Program-made: the position numbers and the translations under genes
The notes under the pieces: model-generated
The model's input: only the letters and a program-made list of their open reading frames with translations
Databases searched by the model: none
Told to the model about the DNA's origin: nothing
Shown here: positions 1 to 8,879 of the stretch, in pieces
Layout: each line of letters begins with the position of its first letter
Position numbering within the stretch: position 1 is the stretch's first letter
Origin: Clostridiales bacterium
Lineage (GTDB): Bacteria > Bacillota > Clostridia > HGM11327
Reading direction: 5' to 3'
Length of the DNA: 38,886 nucleotides
Assembly (NCBI GenBank): GCA_015056385.1
Contig: SVGI01000011.1
Location: 1-38,886 of the forward strand

Positions 1-1
1 T

Positions 2-535
2 CTCGGTGAAAAAACTCCCCGCTTTTACGAGCTTTGCGTTTCACTTTCAGGGGCTATGGTTTCTTTAGCCATGAATATCCCCTTTGACGAGGCTTGTCTT
101 CTTACGGCACGTGCAATAGAAAACAAAAGCGCGCTTAAAAAATTCTGTGAAATGGTTGAGGCCCAGGGTGGGGACGCGCAAAGGGCAGTAGACCTTAAGC
201 TTACGGGTAAGGATAAGCCCTGTTACACCCTTACAGCCACTCAAAGCGGCTACGTTAAGGGTCTTGATGCCCTTAAATGCGGCGAGGCTGCCATGCTTAC
301 AGGGGCAGGAAGGCTTAAAAAGGAAAGCTCAATAGACCTTACGGCAGGCGTGCTTCTCAGTAAAAAAACAGGTGATTACGTAAGTAAGGGAGAAGCCCTT
401 GCCACCCTTTACTATGACGAGGGTAATGCAGACGCCGATATAAATGGGGCAATAAAAAGGCTTATGGAGGCATACACCTTCTCCAATGAACCATGTGAGG
501 CTTCACCTATTATTATTGACAAAACAGGAATATAA
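2..535 (+). CDS. pdp: Pyrimidine-nucleoside phosphorylase, C-terminal part (5' end outside window)
   Basis: The frame is open from base 2, so the gene enters from the left; the ORF track starts it at an internal Met. About 177 residues are visible of a family that is usually about 430 aa. They cover the end of the central domain (LSGAMVSLA) and the C-terminal PYNP_C domain, seen in the biotinyl-like DLTAGVLLSKKTGDYVSKG stretch. The family phosphorolyses uridine and thymidine to free base plus (deoxy)ribose 1-phosphate in the cytoplasm; the Clostridia/Bacilli enzyme usually accepts both. The active site lies in the missing N-terminal part and cannot be checked. Two hairpin terminators follow. 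A uracil permease sits about 7 kb downstream, so pyrimidine salvage is represented twice in the window. Thymidine phosphorylase (deoA) is the close alternative name. Confidence 0.9.
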   Translation, partial: LGEKTPRFYELCVSLSGAMVSLAMNIPFDEACLLTARAIENKSALKKFCEMVEAQGGDAQRAVDLKLTGKDKPCYTLTATQSGYVKGLDALKCGEAAMLTGAGRLKKESSIDLTAGVLLSKKTGDYVSKGEALATLYYDEGNADADINGAIKRLMEAYTFSNEPCEASPIIIDKTGI

Positions 536-541
536 ATAAAT

Positions 542-569
542 AAGCCTTCTCCCATCGGAGAAGGCTTTT
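542..569 (+). terminator. Intrinsic terminator after the nucleoside phosphorylase
   Basis: A perfect 10-bp stem (AAGCCTTCTC / GAGAAGGCTT) with a 6-nt loop begins 6 nt after the stop codon and ends in a short T run. Confidence 0.8.
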
Positions 570-584
570 GTACTGATGCTTATA

Positions 585-626
585 AAAACACTCCCACAAG
601 CCTTAAACGGTCTGTGGGAGTGTTTT
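585..626. terminator. Bidirectional terminator between convergent genes
   Basis: A perfect 14-bp stem (AAAACACTCCCACA / TGTGGGAGTGTTTT) has A-rich and T-rich outer ends, so it can stop transcription from both sides. It separates the plus-strand phosphorylase from the minus-strand alpha-mannosidase. Confidence 0.8.
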
Positions 627-656
627 GTTTAATGCCTGTACAAAGCGCCGTGTGCT

Positions 657-3600
657 TTATTTCGGTATAACTCTGAATGTTTTGATCTCATAGGGCTTAA
701 TCTTGAATGAGATTGCGTTGTTTTCAACTGCATAATCATCCTCGTTATCCTCCATAAGGTTACATTCGTTTACAGATGCAACGGGGAATGCAAATTTAAG
801 CTCTGCATTGTTGTATCTGCCGCCCTTTGCCTCATACATACGGAATATAATACCGTTGCCGTCCTCTGCGCCCTTGATTGTATCAATCATTACGCCGTCT
901 GCATCAACGGTAACGAAGCTTTCCGTATAAAGCTCTGCCTTGGGTGTGTTTTCTTTACATTCATAGGGCAAAAGCTTAACGTTAAGGTCGAACGCCTCCT
1001 CAACGGTACCGCCCTGACGCCAGTTGTTTTCGTGGGGATAGAGTGAATACGTGAACGTATGAACACCCTTATCAGCCACAACGTCGGGGAAGTTAGGCGC
1101 ACGGAGAAGTGTGATTCTCATATTGGAATCCTTAACATCCCAGCCGTACTTGCAGTCGTTAAGAATACTTACGCCGTATTCGTTTTCGGAAAGGTCGCAC
1201 CATTTGTGGCCGCTGACCTCAAAACGTGCCCGGTCGTAGGTTGTATTTCTGTGTGTGGGGCGCTCAATAGAGCCAAACTGTATTTCGTAGGTTGCCTTGG
1301 TTGCGTGGATATCAACGTTGAATGCCGCCTTAAGCATCTTCTCCGTTTCGTACCAGTCAACGGTGGTTATAAAATCAATTCTGTCTGCATCTGCGTTAAG
1401 GGTAATATCCTGAGTGATTTTGGACTTGTTAAAGCTTCTTACCACTCTTATAACACCCTTGAGCGGTGAGGATTCCACAACCTCTACGCTGTCTGCATCT
1501 GTAAGCTCCCAGAATTTATTCTGATATTCAGGGTCGATATTCCATGCGCTTTCGCCGTGGGGGGAATCGTCGAATACTGTAAGGAGGTTGCCTGTTGTGC
1601 CTTCCTTAAGCACCTCGCGCTTTGCCCTCTTATCGTAAACTGAGGTGATAAGACCATTATCGTTAAGGCTTACGCGGAGATTTGCATTTTCAAGGCAGTG
1701 GATATCGGCAGAAACACTACCCTGGGGCATACTTGCCTCGGGGTTGAATACCTTGTAGCCCATGGGGGGAACGCTTTCTGCATAGAATTCCTTATCACCA
1801 ACGGACACTATACCGCTTCTTGCCTTTGAAAGGAAGTTCCATACGATAACCTCGCCCTCCTTTGTGGGAATAAGGGCGTTGAGCCTTGATATGGCCTTTT
1901 CGTATATTTTCTTCGCTTCTGCAAGTATTTTTACGTACGACTTGTCTGCGTCAACGTAAACATCGTGAACGGAGGAGCCCGGCATAATATCGTGGAACTG
2001 GTTGGTAAGAACCTCCTCCCAGATACGTGCAAGCTTTTCTGCGGGATACTCTGCGCCTGTGTAAACAGTAGCCATAGCGCTTGCAATTTCAGCCTCGCGG
2101 AGCCTTAATTCACTTAAGCGGTTGTTCTTCTTTGTGTTTGCCTGTGAGGTGTATGTGCCTCTGTGGAATTCGTAATACATTTCGTCGTTCCATACGGGAA
2201 GCTCATCTGTGAATTCCTCTATACCCTCAAAAAATGCCTGTGCAGTTGAATGCTCTATATGGGGCATTGCAGGGTTTTTCTTAAGGCGCTCGAAGTTTTC
2301 GAACATCTGGTAGGTGGGACCGCCGCCGCCGTCGCCGTGTCCGTAGGTAAGAAGAGCGGAATCTGTAAGGGCTCTTTGGTCGTAGAAGCGGTAGAGAAGG
2401 TCGATAAGCTCTGCCTCGATTTCACCGTTGTAGCCTACGCGCTGAAGGTATGCAGGTATTTTGGTGCCGTCTATACCCTGCCACAGGAAGAGTGAGTGGG
2501 GGAAACGGTTTGTATCGTTATTGTTGAGCTTTGCAGTGAAGAAATAGTCAACTCCGCTGCGCTTAATTATCTGAGGCATTGCCCAGGAATATCCGAAAAC
2601 GTCGGGCATCCAGAAGACCTTTGAATCCTTGCCGAAGCGGCTTCTGTAATATGCTCTGCCGTAAAGCAGCTGCCTTACAAGTGATTCGCCTGAGGGGATA
2701 TTTGTATCCATTTCCACCCATGCGTTGCCTACAAGCTCAATTCTGCCCTCTGCAATTCTCTTTTTAGCCTTTTCGAAAAGGTCGGGGTAATACTGCTCGG
2801 TAAATCTCCAAAGCTGGGGCTGGCTTGCGGCAAATATAAAGTCGGGGTATTTATCCATAAGCGCAAGAACTGCGGAAAGAGTTTTGGCGCATTTACGTAC
2901 GGATTCCTTAAGGGGCCAAAGCCACGCCGTATCTATATGTGAGTTACCTACAAGCTTTATAACCGTATTTGTTTTGTGGGGAATACCTGAAAGAACGTTA
3001 TCTATAACAGCCTTTGCCTGGGGTATGGATGCCTTAAGTGCGTCTGTACCGAAGTGAAGCTCAAGCTTTGAAAGAGATTCCTCAACTGCCTTTATAAGCC
3101 TGTCTGAATGGTAGTATTCCTCGCTGGACATACGTACCACGTCACCCATCATATGGTTTCCCTGTGTGGGGCATTCGCGTATATGCTGCGCCATGGGGTT
3201 TACAATGAATCTTGAAACCTCAAACAGGTTTGTTATATCAAAGGCGTAGGATTCAATCTCATCATCTATTTCCTGGAATTCAGCCATTGCAAAGGTGTAG
3301 GTTTCGTAATCGAATTCGCCGTTGTCGTTTGCGCTGACGTAGCGTGAATCAAGGAAGTTAAGGCATGATTCGAACTCGATTTCAATAGTGTCCCCCGGCT
3401 TGAACTTATCAAACTCAACTCTGCAGCGAACCCATTTGGAAAGCATTGTGCCGTCTCTGTAGCCTGTTACAGCGCCGTAAACCTCGCCGTTTACCCTTAT
3501 AAGGCTTTCACCGCCTATAATAAAGGCACCTACGATTCTGCCGCCCTGCTCAGGCGCGGGGATTGTGGCGGTTGCCTTGAATCTTCGCGTAACGTTCATG

Positions 3601-3782
3601 GCGCACTTCCAAGTGTCGCCTACGCTTATATCACGCCAATCCTCTGTGGTGGTATAAACCTCGGGAAACTCGAAGCGCTGCTCCATGGTTTTCCAGCCCG
3701 TTATGGGTATTTTTCTAAGACAAGCGGCGCCCTTTACAAGGTCTATCTGCTTGTTTAAGATTCTATCCTTAAATCTGCCCAT
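657..3782 (-). CDS. GH38 alpha-mannosidase
   Basis: The 1041-aa protein has the full GH38 layout: an N-terminal beta-sandwich/carbohydrate-binding-like region (about 1-260), the catalytic barrel beginning at GNSHIDTAWLWP (about residues 279-290), and a long C-terminal beta-sandwich. The HxD metal ligands are in SHID, and the likely nucleophile is the Asp of WMPDVFGYS (about residue 394). The GHGDGGGG loop is also typical. No signal peptide is visible, so it is probably cytoplasmic and trims alpha-linked mannose from imported oligosaccharides (N-glycan or yeast-mannan fragments). The ATG start has AAAGGA about 8 nt upstream. The gene lies 62 nt after the PepV-type dipeptidase and also has its own promoter. 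No transporter for its substrate is adjacent. Linkage specificity cannot be read from the sequence. Confidence 0.95.
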   Translation of the reverse strand: MGRFKDRILNKQIDLVKGAACLRKIPITGWKTMEQRFEFPEVYTTTEDWRDISVGDTWKCAMNVTRRFKATATIPAPEQGGRIVGAFIIGGESLIRVNGEVYGAVTGYRDGTMLSKWVRCRVEFDKFKPGDTIEIEFESCLNFLDSRYVSANDNGEFDYETYTFAMAEFQEIDDEIESYAFDITNLFEVSRFIVNPMAQHIRECPTQGNHMMGDVVRMSSEEYYHSDRLIKAVEESLSKLELHFGTDALKASIPQAKAVIDNVLSGIPHKTNTVIKLVGNSHIDTAWLWPLKESVRKCAKTLSAVLALMDKYPDFIFAASQPQLWRFTEQYYPDLFEKAKKRIAEGRIELVGNAWVEMDTNIPSGESLVRQLLYGRAYYRSRFGKDSKVFWMPDVFGYSWAMPQIIKRSGVDYFFTAKLNNNDTNRFPHSLFLWQGIDGTKIPAYLQRVGYNGEIEAELIDLLYRFYDQRALTDSALLTYGHGDGGGGPTYQMFENFERLKKNPAMPHIEHSTAQAFFEGIEEFTDELPVWNDEMYYEFHRGTYTSQANTKKNNRLSELRLREAEIASAMATVYTGAEYPAEKLARIWEEVLTNQFHDIMPGSSVHDVYVDADKSYVKILAEAKKIYEKAISRLNALIPTKEGEVIVWNFLSKARSGIVSVGDKEFYAESVPPMGYKVFNPEASMPQGSVSADIHCLENANLRVSLNDNGLITSVYDKRAKREVLKEGTTGNLLTVFDDSPHGESAWNIDPEYQNKFWELTDADSVEVVESSPLKGVIRVVRSFNKSKITQDITLNADADRIDFITTVDWYETEKMLKAAFNVDIHATKATYEIQFGSIERPTHRNTTYDRARFEVSGHKWCDLSENEYGVSILNDCKYGWDVKDSNMRITLLRAPNFPDVVADKGVHTFTYSLYPHENNWRQGGTVEEAFDLNVKLLPYECKENTPKAELYTESFVTVDADGVMIDTIKGAEDGNGIIFRMYEAKGGRYNNAELKFAFPVASVNECNLMEDNEDDYAVENNAISFKIKPYEIKTFRVIPK

Positions 3783-3818
3783 AGGTAAAATCCTTTCATT
3801 GGTGGATTATTTTATATG

Positions 3819-3848
3819 ATTATATATTTTGATGTAAGAATCTGTCAA
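3819..3848 (-). promoter_or_regulatory. Sigma-A promoter for alpha-mannosidase
   Basis: On the minus strand TTGACA (3848-3843) and TATAAT (3824-3819) are separated by 18 nt. The -35 box overlaps the TGA stop codon of the upstream dipeptidase gene. Confidence 0.65.
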
Positions 3849-5221
3849 ACTGTTTTTTCAGGCTGACAAAGCTCCCACATGCATTGGAGTATAAGTGCCG
3901 CATCCTTCATAAGCGCGTCTATATATACGAATTCGTTTGGTGAGTGGATATTACCGCCGCAGCATCCGCCGAAGGCAACTACTCTGCCCTGTGCCTGCCT
4001 TGCGTAGGTGCCGCCGAATGTAAAATGGATTTCGGGCTTGTTGCCGTATATTGCCTCACCTGCACGGGTGAGCCTATCTATAAGCTCACTGTTTTTGGGG
4101 TGATACATAGGGGCGACGTTTCTTATTTCCTCAACACTGCAGCTGAATCTCTTCCACGCCATTTCGAAGGCGCTTTTCATAACTTGGAAATTGCAAAGGG
4201 CGCCGTAGCGTATGCAGTAGCCTATTTTGAATTCGCCGTTTTCCATGTGGCACTTGCATATACATACTGTAAGCTCGCCTCCGCATTCCTCACTGCAGGC
4301 AATACCCAGACGTGTGCCGTTTATTTCGTAATCAAGGTTTGTCTTGAATATTTTTACTATACCGTCTGCCTTTATTTCCTCAATAATTTTCATTGCGGTA
4401 TAAAAGGCGTTGCAGGAGGGGTCCGGATGTATGGCGTTTGCCTTCTGCCCCTTTGTTTTAAGGACTATATTGCCCTCATCATTTAATGAAAGCTCTGCCC
4501 TTTCGTTGCCCTCTATAATCTGTAAAAGAGCATTATAGCGCTCGCCATCACCCTTTATTACAACCTCGCAGCTATCGGGGGTACTGTTCATAGCCTCCCC
4601 TGCGTGAATGGAGATAATAATACTGTCATTACTGTCTCTTCCTGTAACGGTGCCCTGCCACAGACCCTTTTCTACGTTGGGGATTATGTAGCCTATATCG
4701 GGAACAAAGCCCCAATACGGAAGAGGCTCTTTGGTGAAGTAATATTTCATATCCTCCATGCCCCGCTCCTCGTTAGTGCCGAAGATTACCCTTATTTTTT
4801 TATCTCCGAGCTCTATGCCGCTATCCTTTATTATCTTCATTGCGTAAAGGGCTGAATATGCGGAGCATTTGTTGTCCGCAGTGCCTCTGCCGAATATTTT
4901 ACCGTCCTTAATTACGGGGACAAAGGGGTTTGTATCCCACTTGCTTTCATCCCCCGCAGGCACAACGTCGAGATGAACGAATACTGCAACAGTTTTTTCA
5001 CCTGTGCCGTATTCTGCATAGCCTGCGTAGTTATCTATATTTTTTGTTTTGAACCCCATTTTTTTGGCGGCCTTAAGAGTGTACTTAAGCACGTTACTGC
5101 ATTCCGTACCAAAGGGAGCGCCGTCCTGAGGCTCGCTCATAACAGAGGGGAATTTTACAAGCTCGCAAAGCCCGTTTATTATTTCATCCTTATAATCGTA
5201 TATCTTTTCACCGAAAAACAT
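3845..5221 (-). CDS. pepV: M20 family dipeptidase (PepV-type)
   Basis: The 458-aa protein has the M20 dizinc peptidase layout. The first metal/catalytic block is VHLDVVPAG (about residues 82-90), followed by GRGTADNK with the bridging Asp, then the catalytic acid pair in TNEERG, and the late His in the HSPNEF stretch. The HFTFGGTYARQ segment matches the substrate-clamping region of PepV/carnosinase-like enzymes. PepV releases amino acids from unspecific dipeptides in the cytoplasm, and the length fits (about 460-470 aa). No secretion signal is present. Other M20 names such as Xaa-His dipeptidase or succinyl-DAP desuccinylase are possible, but the insert and motif spacing favour PepV. The start is ATG with GAAGG about 7 nt upstream. 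Confidence 0.85.
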   Translation of the reverse strand: MFFGEKIYDYKDEIINGLCELVKFPSVMSEPQDGAPFGTECSNVLKYTLKAAKKMGFKTKNIDNYAGYAEYGTGEKTVAVFVHLDVVPAGDESKWDTNPFVPVIKDGKIFGRGTADNKCSAYSALYAMKIIKDSGIELGDKKIRVIFGTNEERGMEDMKYYFTKEPLPYWGFVPDIGYIIPNVEKGLWQGTVTGRDSNDSIIISIHAGEAMNSTPDSCEVVIKGDGERYNALLQIIEGNERAELSLNDEGNIVLKTKGQKANAIHPDPSCNAFYTAMKIIEEIKADGIVKIFKTNLDYEINGTRLGIACSEECGGELTVCICKCHMENGEFKIGYCIRYGALCNFQVMKSAFEMAWKRFSCSVEEIRNVAPMYHPKNSELIDRLTRAGEAIYGNKPEIHFTFGGTYARQAQGRVVAFGGCCGGNIHSPNEFVYIDALMKDAALILQCMWELCQPEKTV

Positions 5222-5248
5222 TTCGAGACCTTCTTTATTTTTTTCATA

Positions 5249-5277
5249 ATAATATCATATTATTTATTATATTACAA
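5249..5277 (-). promoter_or_regulatory. Sigma-A promoter for the dipeptidase
   Basis: Minus-strand TTGTAA (5277-5272), 17-nt spacer, TATTAT (5254-5249), in a very AT-rich stretch just upstream of the gene. Confidence 0.5.
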
Positions 5278-5312
5278 TAAAAAGCATACAGCGGATTTGG
5301 TTACTTTTACAG

Positions 5313-5350
5313 ATAAAAAAAGGCAGGGGCTGTATAAAAGCCTCTGCCTT
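5313..5350 (-). terminator. Terminator after dxs
   Basis: On the minus strand a GGCAGAGGC / GCCCCTGCC stem with one A-C mismatch is followed by seven T residues, just after the dxs stop codon. Confidence 0.7.
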
Positions 5351-5355
5351 GTGTG

Positions 5356-7230
5356 TTAAAAACCAAGCCTTCCCTTTATTTTGCCGTATATGCCCTCTGC
5401 ATCTATACCTGCAAGCTCCCTTTGCCTTGTAACGGACATCTGGGGTATAAAGGGATTTTCAACTCCTACGGTGATAACAGGGCAGGCGGTGATTATACTG
5501 CGCAGCCCCTCGCCGAAGCCGCCCTTTATTATTCCCTCCTCCACGGTTACCAAAAGCTCGTAGCCACGGGTGTTTAAGGATGAAAGTATATTGGTTGAAG
5601 AGGGGGATATTACCCCGACCTCTATAACGTCTACGGTAAATCCTTGGCCGCAAAGGCGCTTTGCCGCCTTATACGCCTCCTGCAGCATAACGCCCAGGGC
5701 AACCACGCATATTTTTCTTTCTCCGTTACCAAGCCGTGCCTCCCTTATAAACGGCTCCGTATTGCTTATGGGCTTAAGGGAATCATTCAGGAGAGAGTCG
5801 TCCTCTGTAAGCGTTATATCCTTGGGGTAACGTATGGCGCAGGGTGAATCTGATTTTATACATTCCTCAAGCATGGGCAAAAGCTCATGGGGAAATGCAG
5901 GGGCATACACCCTCATATAAGGCGCCATTGTAAGATATGAAATATCGAATAAGCCGTGGTGAGTTTCTCCGTCCTCCCCTACGAAGCCTGCGTGGTCCAA
6001 GCAAAGCACAACGGGAAGCCTCTGAAGGCAAACGTCGCTTATTATCTGGTCTACGGAGCGCTGTAAAAATGAGGAGTAAATTGCCACAACAGGGCGCATA
6101 CCCGTTAAGGCAAGGCCTGCGGCAAAGGTTACGGCGTGCTGCTCTGAAATGCCTACGTCGAAAAATCTTTCGTTATATAGCTTCGAAAATTTGTCAAGGC
6201 CTGTGCCTGTGCACATTGCGGCGGTTATACCTGCAACACCCTTGTTGCTATTGGCAATATGGCATATCGCATCCCCAAAGGCCTGTGTAAAGCTTATGCA
6301 GGTAGTGCTTTTACTGCTTGAGTATGCCCTTACGGAATGGTATTTTTCAGGGTTGTACTCTGCGCTTTCGTATCCGCGCCCCTTAACCGTACGTACGTGG
6401 ACCAATACGGGTGTGTTAAGCTCCAAGGCCTTGCGGAATATCTGGGACATATCCTCTACGTTATGCCCGTCCACAGGGCCAAGGTAGGTTACGCCAAACT
6501 CCTCAAACATTGTTTTTGGGAGAAAGAGTGAGCGCAGGGCATCCTTACTCCTGTCAAAAAATTTCATAAGGGGCTTACCTACGAGAGGTACGGAAAGAAA
6601 AGCCTTCTTAAATCGGCTTTTTGTAAGCTTGTATCTGCTGCTTGTCCTCATTTTCGTAAGCCTTTTGGCAAAGCCGCCTACGTTTTTGGATATGGACATT
6701 CCGTTATCGTTAAAAACTATCAAAAGCTGTGAGGAAAGCTCTCCGCAGTTGTTGAGCCCTTCAAGGGCTACGCCCTCGGATAAAGCGCCGTCCCCAATTA
6801 CAACGGCCACCTTATAGTCTTCGTTACTTATGTCCCTTGCGTGTGCCATACCCAGCGCGGCAGATATGGAGGAGCCTGTATGGCCTGTGTCGTAATGGTC
6901 GTATTTACTTTCGCTTCTCTTGGGAAAGCCTGCAAGGCCCCCCTCTTTTCTTAACGTAGGAAGAAGAGCCCCTCTTTCGGTAAGCATTTTATGCACGTAG
7001 GACTGATGCCCCGTATCCCATATAAGCTTATCCTCATCAAGCTCAAGGACTCTGTGAAGAGCAACCGTAAGCTCTACAACCCCGAGATTAGATGCAAGAT
7101 GCCCGCCTGTATTGGCAACGTTTTGGATAAGCCTTTCCCTTATTTGAAGCATAAGGGCACTAAGCTCACTGTCTGTGAGCTCCTTTAACGTGGTGTTGTT
7201 TATATTATCAAGCAATTCCACCAAGGGCAT
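5356..7230 (-). CDS. dxs: 1-deoxy-D-xylulose-5-phosphate synthase
   Basis: The 624-aa protein is a full-length Dxs. It condenses pyruvate and glyceraldehyde 3-phosphate, using thiamine diphosphate, in the first step of the MEP isoprenoid pathway. The ThDP/Mg motif GDGALSEG...NDN is at about residues 147-177. The transketolase pyrimidine-binding domain contains the catalytic Glu in ISEQHAVTFAAG, and a C-terminal transketolase domain follows. The annotated ATG directly abuts GGAG (zero spacing), so the real start is more likely the TTG at codon 3 or the GTG at codon 4, which have 6 and 9 nt spacing. The gene stands alone, with its own promoter and terminator. No other MEP gene is in the window. 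Confidence 0.97.
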   Translation of the reverse strand: MPLVELLDNINNTTLKELTDSELSALMLQIRERLIQNVANTGGHLASNLGVVELTVALHRVLELDEDKLIWDTGHQSYVHKMLTERGALLPTLRKEGGLAGFPKRSESKYDHYDTGHTGSSISAALGMAHARDISNEDYKVAVVIGDGALSEGVALEGLNNCGELSSQLLIVFNDNGMSISKNVGGFAKRLTKMRTSSRYKLTKSRFKKAFLSVPLVGKPLMKFFDRSKDALRSLFLPKTMFEEFGVTYLGPVDGHNVEDMSQIFRKALELNTPVLVHVRTVKGRGYESAEYNPEKYHSVRAYSSSKSTTCISFTQAFGDAICHIANSNKGVAGITAAMCTGTGLDKFSKLYNERFFDVGISEQHAVTFAAGLALTGMRPVVAIYSSFLQRSVDQIISDVCLQRLPVVLCLDHAGFVGEDGETHHGLFDISYLTMAPYMRVYAPAFPHELLPMLEECIKSDSPCAIRYPKDITLTEDDSLLNDSLKPISNTEPFIREARLGNGERKICVVALGVMLQEAYKAAKRLCGQGFTVDVIEVGVISPSSTNILSSLNTRGYELLVTVEEGIIKGGFGEGLRSIITACPVITVGVENPFIPQMSVTRQRELAGIDAEGIYGKIKGRLGF

Positions 7231-7253
7231 CTCCTGTACGAATTATTATGTAT

Positions 7254-7282
7254 ATTGTACAGAACTTAGGCTTCGGTGTCAA
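7254..7282 (-). promoter_or_regulatory. Sigma-A promoter for dxs
   Basis: Minus-strand TTGACA (7282-7277), 17-nt spacer, TACAAT (7259-7254). It sits about 25 nt from the start region, giving a short leader. Confidence 0.7.
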
Positions 7283-7389
7283 CTCAAAAGCCGTGCTCCG
7301 ACAGAGGAAAAGTCTTATTTTGTATAGCAAAATTTAAGATTTTTTAAGTATTCAGGCGGTATTTTGTATTATTTTGAGATTTGTTGTTA

Positions 7390-7418
7390 TTGACTTTTGA
7401 ATAAGCCCGTGATAAACT
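7390..7418 (+). promoter_or_regulatory. Sigma-A promoter for the uracil permease
   Basis: TTGACT (7390-7395), 17-nt spacer, TAAACT (7413-7418). The predicted leader is only about 45 nt, with a 5-bp stem (AGTGC/GCACT), too short for a purine riboswitch or a PyrR attenuator. Confidence 0.65.
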
Positions 7419-7467
7419 AACAAATAGTGCGGTAAGCACTCCCTTAAAAAAATTACAGGAGAACAGT

Positions 7468-8820
7468 ATGAAATTAGTCTACGGTATCAAAGACAAACCT
7501 AAGTTCACCCAGATAGTTTTGTTTGCTCTTCAGCAGCTTCTTGCTATCATGGCAGCTACAATCGCCGTTCCCGCAGCTATCAATGACATTTGCGGAACAA
7601 CAATGAGCTCCTCTGCAGCGCTTTTCGGCGCAGGCGTTGGAACTATCGTATATCTTCTCTTCACCAGAGGCAAGAGCCCCGTATTCCTCGGCTCATCCTT
7701 TGCTTTCATCGGACCTATGATCACCGCATTCGGTGGCGCAGTTTCCATGGCTGCAGGCTACATCGGCCTTATCATCGGTGCAGCAATGGCGGGATTGGTT
7801 TACGTTATTATCGCTATCGTTGTTAAGTTCTGCGGTACGAAGTGGATCAACAAGCTTATGCCTCCCGTTATCATCGGACCCACAGTTGCTATTATCGGTC
7901 TTTCATTGGCAAGCAGCGCTATCGGTCAGGTAACAACCTCCAACGTTCCCGGCGGCTCAACCTACGTTGCTCTTATCTGCGCGCTTATAACTCTCTTCGT
8001 TACTATGGCAGTTTCTACCTACGGCAAGAGAATTTCCAAGCTTATCCCCTTTATAATCGGTATTATCGCAGGCTATGCAGCTGCATCCATCTTCTACCTT
8101 ATCGGTAAGTGGACAGGTAACGCATCACTTATGATTATCGACTATTCCGCATTTGTTAACTGCGGTATATTCAGCCTTCCCGACTTCACCTTCCTTAAAG
8201 GCGGTATGGAGGGCCTTAAGGCTATCAACGGCACTTACATCATTACTCTTTTTGCTGCATACGTTCCCGCTGCATTCGTTGTTTTCGCAGAGCATCTTGC
8301 AGACCACAAGAACCTTTCATCCATTATCGGAACAGACCTTCTTGAGGAGCCCGGCCTTTCCCGCACTCTCCTGGGCGACGGTGTTGGTTCAATGGTAGGC
8401 GCATTCTTCGGCGGATGCCCCAACACAACCTACGGTGAATCTATTGCTTGCGTAGCTATCACCCGCAACGCTTCCACAATAAGCATCTGGGGCGCAGCTA
8501 TTACCTGCATACTCATCTCGCTTATTTCACCTCTTACAGCATTCCTTCAGACTGTTCCCACAGCTGTTATGGGCGGCGTTTGCATAGCTCTCTACGGCTT
8601 TATCTCCATAAGCGGTCTTAAGATGTGCCAGAAGGTTGACTTCAATAAGAACCGCAACCTCTTCGTTGCATCCGTTATCTTTATAACAGGTGTAGGCGGC
8701 ATGGTTGTTACATTCGGCGCTGTTGAAATCAGAACAGTTGCTTGCTCACTTATCCTCGGTATTCTTGCAAACCTTATGCTTTCCAAGGAAAAGGATGAGG
8801 AAGAAGCAGCAGACAAATAA
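7468..8820 (+). CDS. uraA: Uracil permease (NCS2/UraA family)
   Basis: The 450-aa protein is strongly hydrophobic, with about 14 membrane segments as expected for NCS2 carriers. Landmarks resemble UraA: LGSSFAFIGPM near the N-terminal repeat, and PNTTYGESIACVAITRNAS, where the Glu of TTYGE corresponds to the uracil-contacting residue. It should import uracil with protons across the cytoplasmic membrane; xanthine specificity (PbuX type) is the main alternative. AGGAG lies 7-8 nt before the ATG. The gene is monocistronic, with a promoter and a strong terminator. Its codon use is richer in ATC, GTT and TCC than that of neighbouring genes, which use many ATA codons. This may mean high expression. 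Confidence 0.9.
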   Translation: MKLVYGIKDKPKFTQIVLFALQQLLAIMAATIAVPAAINDICGTTMSSSAALFGAGVGTIVYLLFTRGKSPVFLGSSFAFIGPMITAFGGAVSMAAGYIGLIIGAAMAGLVYVIIAIVVKFCGTKWINKLMPPVIIGPTVAIIGLSLASSAIGQVTTSNVPGGSTYVALICALITLFVTMAVSTYGKRISKLIPFIIGIIAGYAAASIFYLIGKWTGNASLMIIDYSAFVNCGIFSLPDFTFLKGGMEGLKAINGTYIITLFAAYVPAAFVVFAEHLADHKNLSSIIGTDLLEEPGLSRTLLGDGVGSMVGAFFGGCPNTTYGESIACVAITRNASTISIWGAAITCILISLISPLTAFLQTVPTAVMGGVCIALYGFISISGLKMCQKVDFNKNRNLFVASVIFITGVGGMVVTFGAVEIRTVACSLILGILANLMLSKEKDEEEAADK

Positions 8821-8836
8821 TCTTTATATAACAATC

Positions 8837-8869
8837 AAAAAGAGGTACGTAAATCGTACCTCTTTTTTT
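8837..8869. terminator. Bidirectional terminator between uraA and nth
   Basis: A perfect 13-bp stem (AAAAAGAGGTACG / CGTACCTCTTTTT) with a 5-nt loop and T runs on both strands, between convergent genes. Confidence 0.85.
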
Positions 8870-8879
8870 ATGCTTGTTT

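Noticed and set aside
1059-1469. 136-aa plus-strand ORF
   Set aside because: It is antisense to the clear GH38 alpha-mannosidase and has no RBS or family features. The same holds for the other antisense ORFs, such as 3944-4486, 12450-12863, 17929-18378 and 37351-37929.
7419-7467. Purine riboswitch or PyrR attenuator before uraA
   Set aside because: The leader after the promoter is only about 45 nt with a 5-bp stem, too short for either.
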